Positions 62,956-64,000 of a stretch of 64,000 nucleotides of DNA are shown in pieces. The DNA is taken from positions 3,127,646 through 3,191,645 of the forward strand of contig NZ_JADDXT010000002.1 in the NCBI RefSeq assembly GCF_015330165.1, in the 5' to 3' direction. Position 1 is the first letter of the stretch. Each line of letters opens with the position of its first letter. The notes beneath the pieces were generated by a model. The model was not told where the DNA came from and made no database searches. It saw only the letters and a list, made by a program, of their open reading frames with translations. A program made the translations under genes and the position numbers. Source of the stretch: Zobellia roscoffensis (GTDB taxonomy: Bacteria; Bacteroidota; Bacteroidia; Flavobacteriales; Flavobacteriaceae).

Positions 62956-64000
62956 TTACTGGTTCGCAGTAGGGTCATATGCCTCATTTGACGAAGTAGG
63001 TATTGGTGCGTTTGTTCGTATGCGCCATTTACTTAATTCTTCATATAGTTGTTTAGTCCTAGCTAGGTTATATTGTGCCAGATTGTTTTTTTCGCCAATA
63101 TCCGTGTTTAGGTTATAGAGTTCGAGCTCACCGTCCTCAAAATATTCATGTAGTTTCCATTCCCCCGAAATAATAACCGATCCTGGCCGAGTTCTAAAGA
63201 GAGGATCTCTGCCTTGGTCTTTTAGTAGGTCATATTTTTGAAGATAGATCGGGAAGTGAAAATAGAGATTTCGTGTAACTGGCTGTTCTCCGTATAAAAT
63301 GGCTTCAAGATTTATACCATCAAGTAAATTGGCTTTTTTTGTGGGATTGGTAATATGCTGTAGGGTAGGGTAAAAATCTAAATTGCTAACTGTTGCGGTA
63401 GATGTGGAATTAGGTTTGATTTTTCCAGGCCATTTTATAACCAAAGGAACACGAATGCCACCTTCATAATAAGAACCTTTTCCCGCTCGTAAAGGATTCT
63501 GTTCTGAAATGGCTCTTATACCACCATTATCGGAAGTGAAAATCACAAGAGTATTTTCTTCCAGACCATTTTGTTCTATGGCATTTAGAAGCCTGCCTAC
63601 ATTCTGGTCCATGGCATATACCATTGCCGCGTAATCGGGTTTGTTTTGTCCGTTTTGCCCTTTTTTCGATTCAAATTTAGCAACGAACTCTTCTTTTCCC
63701 ATAATTGGGGTATGCACTGTGTAATAGGGCATATAAAGAAAGAAAGTTGTGTCTTTATATTTCTTGATATATTCAATGCCTTCATTGGTGAGTCTATCGG
63801 TTAAGTATTCTCCTTTTTTTCCATTTGAAATATGGTCAATTTTATATGGAGAAAAATAACCTTCTTTGCCAGGATTACCTTTTGAACTTCCGCCTATATT
63901 AATGTCAATTCCTTGATTTAAAGGGTTTTCGCCTACATGCCATTTGCCAAAACTACCGGTTACATAACCTGCGGATTTTAGCATTTCTGGCAGGGTATAA
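62956..64000 (-). CDS. Family S1 sulfatase, 5' end cut by the window
   Basis: C-terminal 348 or so residues of a sulfatase; reading continues to the window edge without a stop (the residues before the first Met are YTLPE, as in normal sulfatases), so the apparent start at 63984 is internal. Visible motifs are SAGYVTGSFGKWHVGENP, YMPYYTVHTPIMG, IFTSDNGGIRAI and ISGEWKLHEYFEDGELELYN. The part with the modified Cys motif and first metal ligands is outside the window. Being 6 kb from the fucose operon, it may begin another locus or be an outlying part of this PUL. Confidence 0.9.
   Translation of the reverse strand, partial: YTLPEMLKSAGYVTGSFGKWHVGENPLNQGIDINIGGSSKGNPGKEGYFSPYKIDHISNGKKGEYLTDRLTNEGIEYIKKYKDTTFFLYMPYYTVHTPIMGKEEFVAKFESKKGQNGQNKPDYAAMVYAMDQNVGRLLNAIEQNGLEENTLVIFTSDNGGIRAISEQNPLRAGKGSYYEGGIRVPLVIKWPGKIKPNSTSTATVSNLDFYPTLQHITNPTKKANLLDGINLEAILYGEQPVTRNLYFHFPIYLQKYDLLKDQGRDPLFRTRPGSVIISGEWKLHEYFEDGELELYNLNTDIGEKNNLAQYNLARTKQLYEELSKWRIRTNAPIPTSSNEAYDPTANQ

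Noticed and set aside
1..64000. CRISPR arrays, tRNA or rRNA genes, transposases, integrases or attachment repeats
   Set aside because: None seen. No regular short repeats with spacers, no cloverleaf-like sequence noticed and no transposase-like proteins among the coding regions.

Overview
The window looks like chromosomal DNA of a marine member of the Flavobacteriia (Bacteroidota), perhaps near Zobellia, Maribacter or Arenibacter. This rests on AT-rich DNA, paired SusC/SusD genes, a hybrid two-component regulator, TAnnTTTG-type promoter boxes and many secreted sulfatases. The genus is inferred, not proven. About 57 kb is a polysaccharide utilisation locus (PUL); the last 7 kb is mostly ordinary housekeeping DNA.

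Layout. (1) 144-4310: hybrid two-component sensor/regulator (HTCS). (2) 4384-9430, minus strand: first SusC/SusD pair. (3) 9431-10188: divergent regulatory gap. (4) 10189-24432: secreted depolymerisation operon with a GH88 unsaturated uronyl hydrolase, an esterase, two heparinase II/III-type lyases, a GH141-like beta-helix protein with a PDZ domain, a GH29 fucosidase, a second beta-helix protein and a putative TIM-barrel hydrolase. (5) 24689-29337: three sulfatases. (6) 29578-36932: DUF6250 and DUF4861 proteins, sugar porter, KduI, KduD, a sulfatase and an AraC-type regulator. (7) 37195-43554: esterase, second GH29 and two sulfatases. (8) 43965-50539: second SusC/SusD and a sulfatase. (9) 50772-57152: L-fucose oxidation pathway (fuconate dehydratase, two SDRs, FAH-family hydrolase, FucP, FMN-dependent lactate oxidase/dehydrogenase). 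(10) 57161-62901: DUF1593 protein, YdeI-like, DUF1801, lipoprotein, thioredoxin, dihaem cytochrome and Upp. (11) 62956-64000: a sulfatase cut by the window edge.

How the genes fit together. Two SusC/D pairs would import oligosaccharides. Eight sulfatases (one partial), two esterases, two GH29 fucosidases and a GH141-like protein would strip sulfate, acyl groups and fucose. The two lyases and GH88 would cut uronic-acid linkages. The unsaturated uronate goes through KduI/KduD to 2-keto-3-deoxygluconate. L-fucose enters through FucP and is oxidised to pyruvate plus L-lactate, and the last gene could convert L-lactate to pyruvate. The predicted substrate is therefore a sulfated, probably acylated polysaccharide with both L-fucose and uronic acid. 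Candidates are a glucuronofucan, a diatom or algal fucose-containing sulfated polysaccharide, or a fucosylated chondroitin sulfate; the sequence cannot choose between them.

The strongest unexplained signal is a 65-bp module before three operons (starting at 36947, 43771 and 50688). Each copy has the exact 13-mer GCAAAAAAAGTAT placed exactly 57 bp before a TAnnTTTG-like box. It probably marks a regulon of the AraC-type regulator at 36063.
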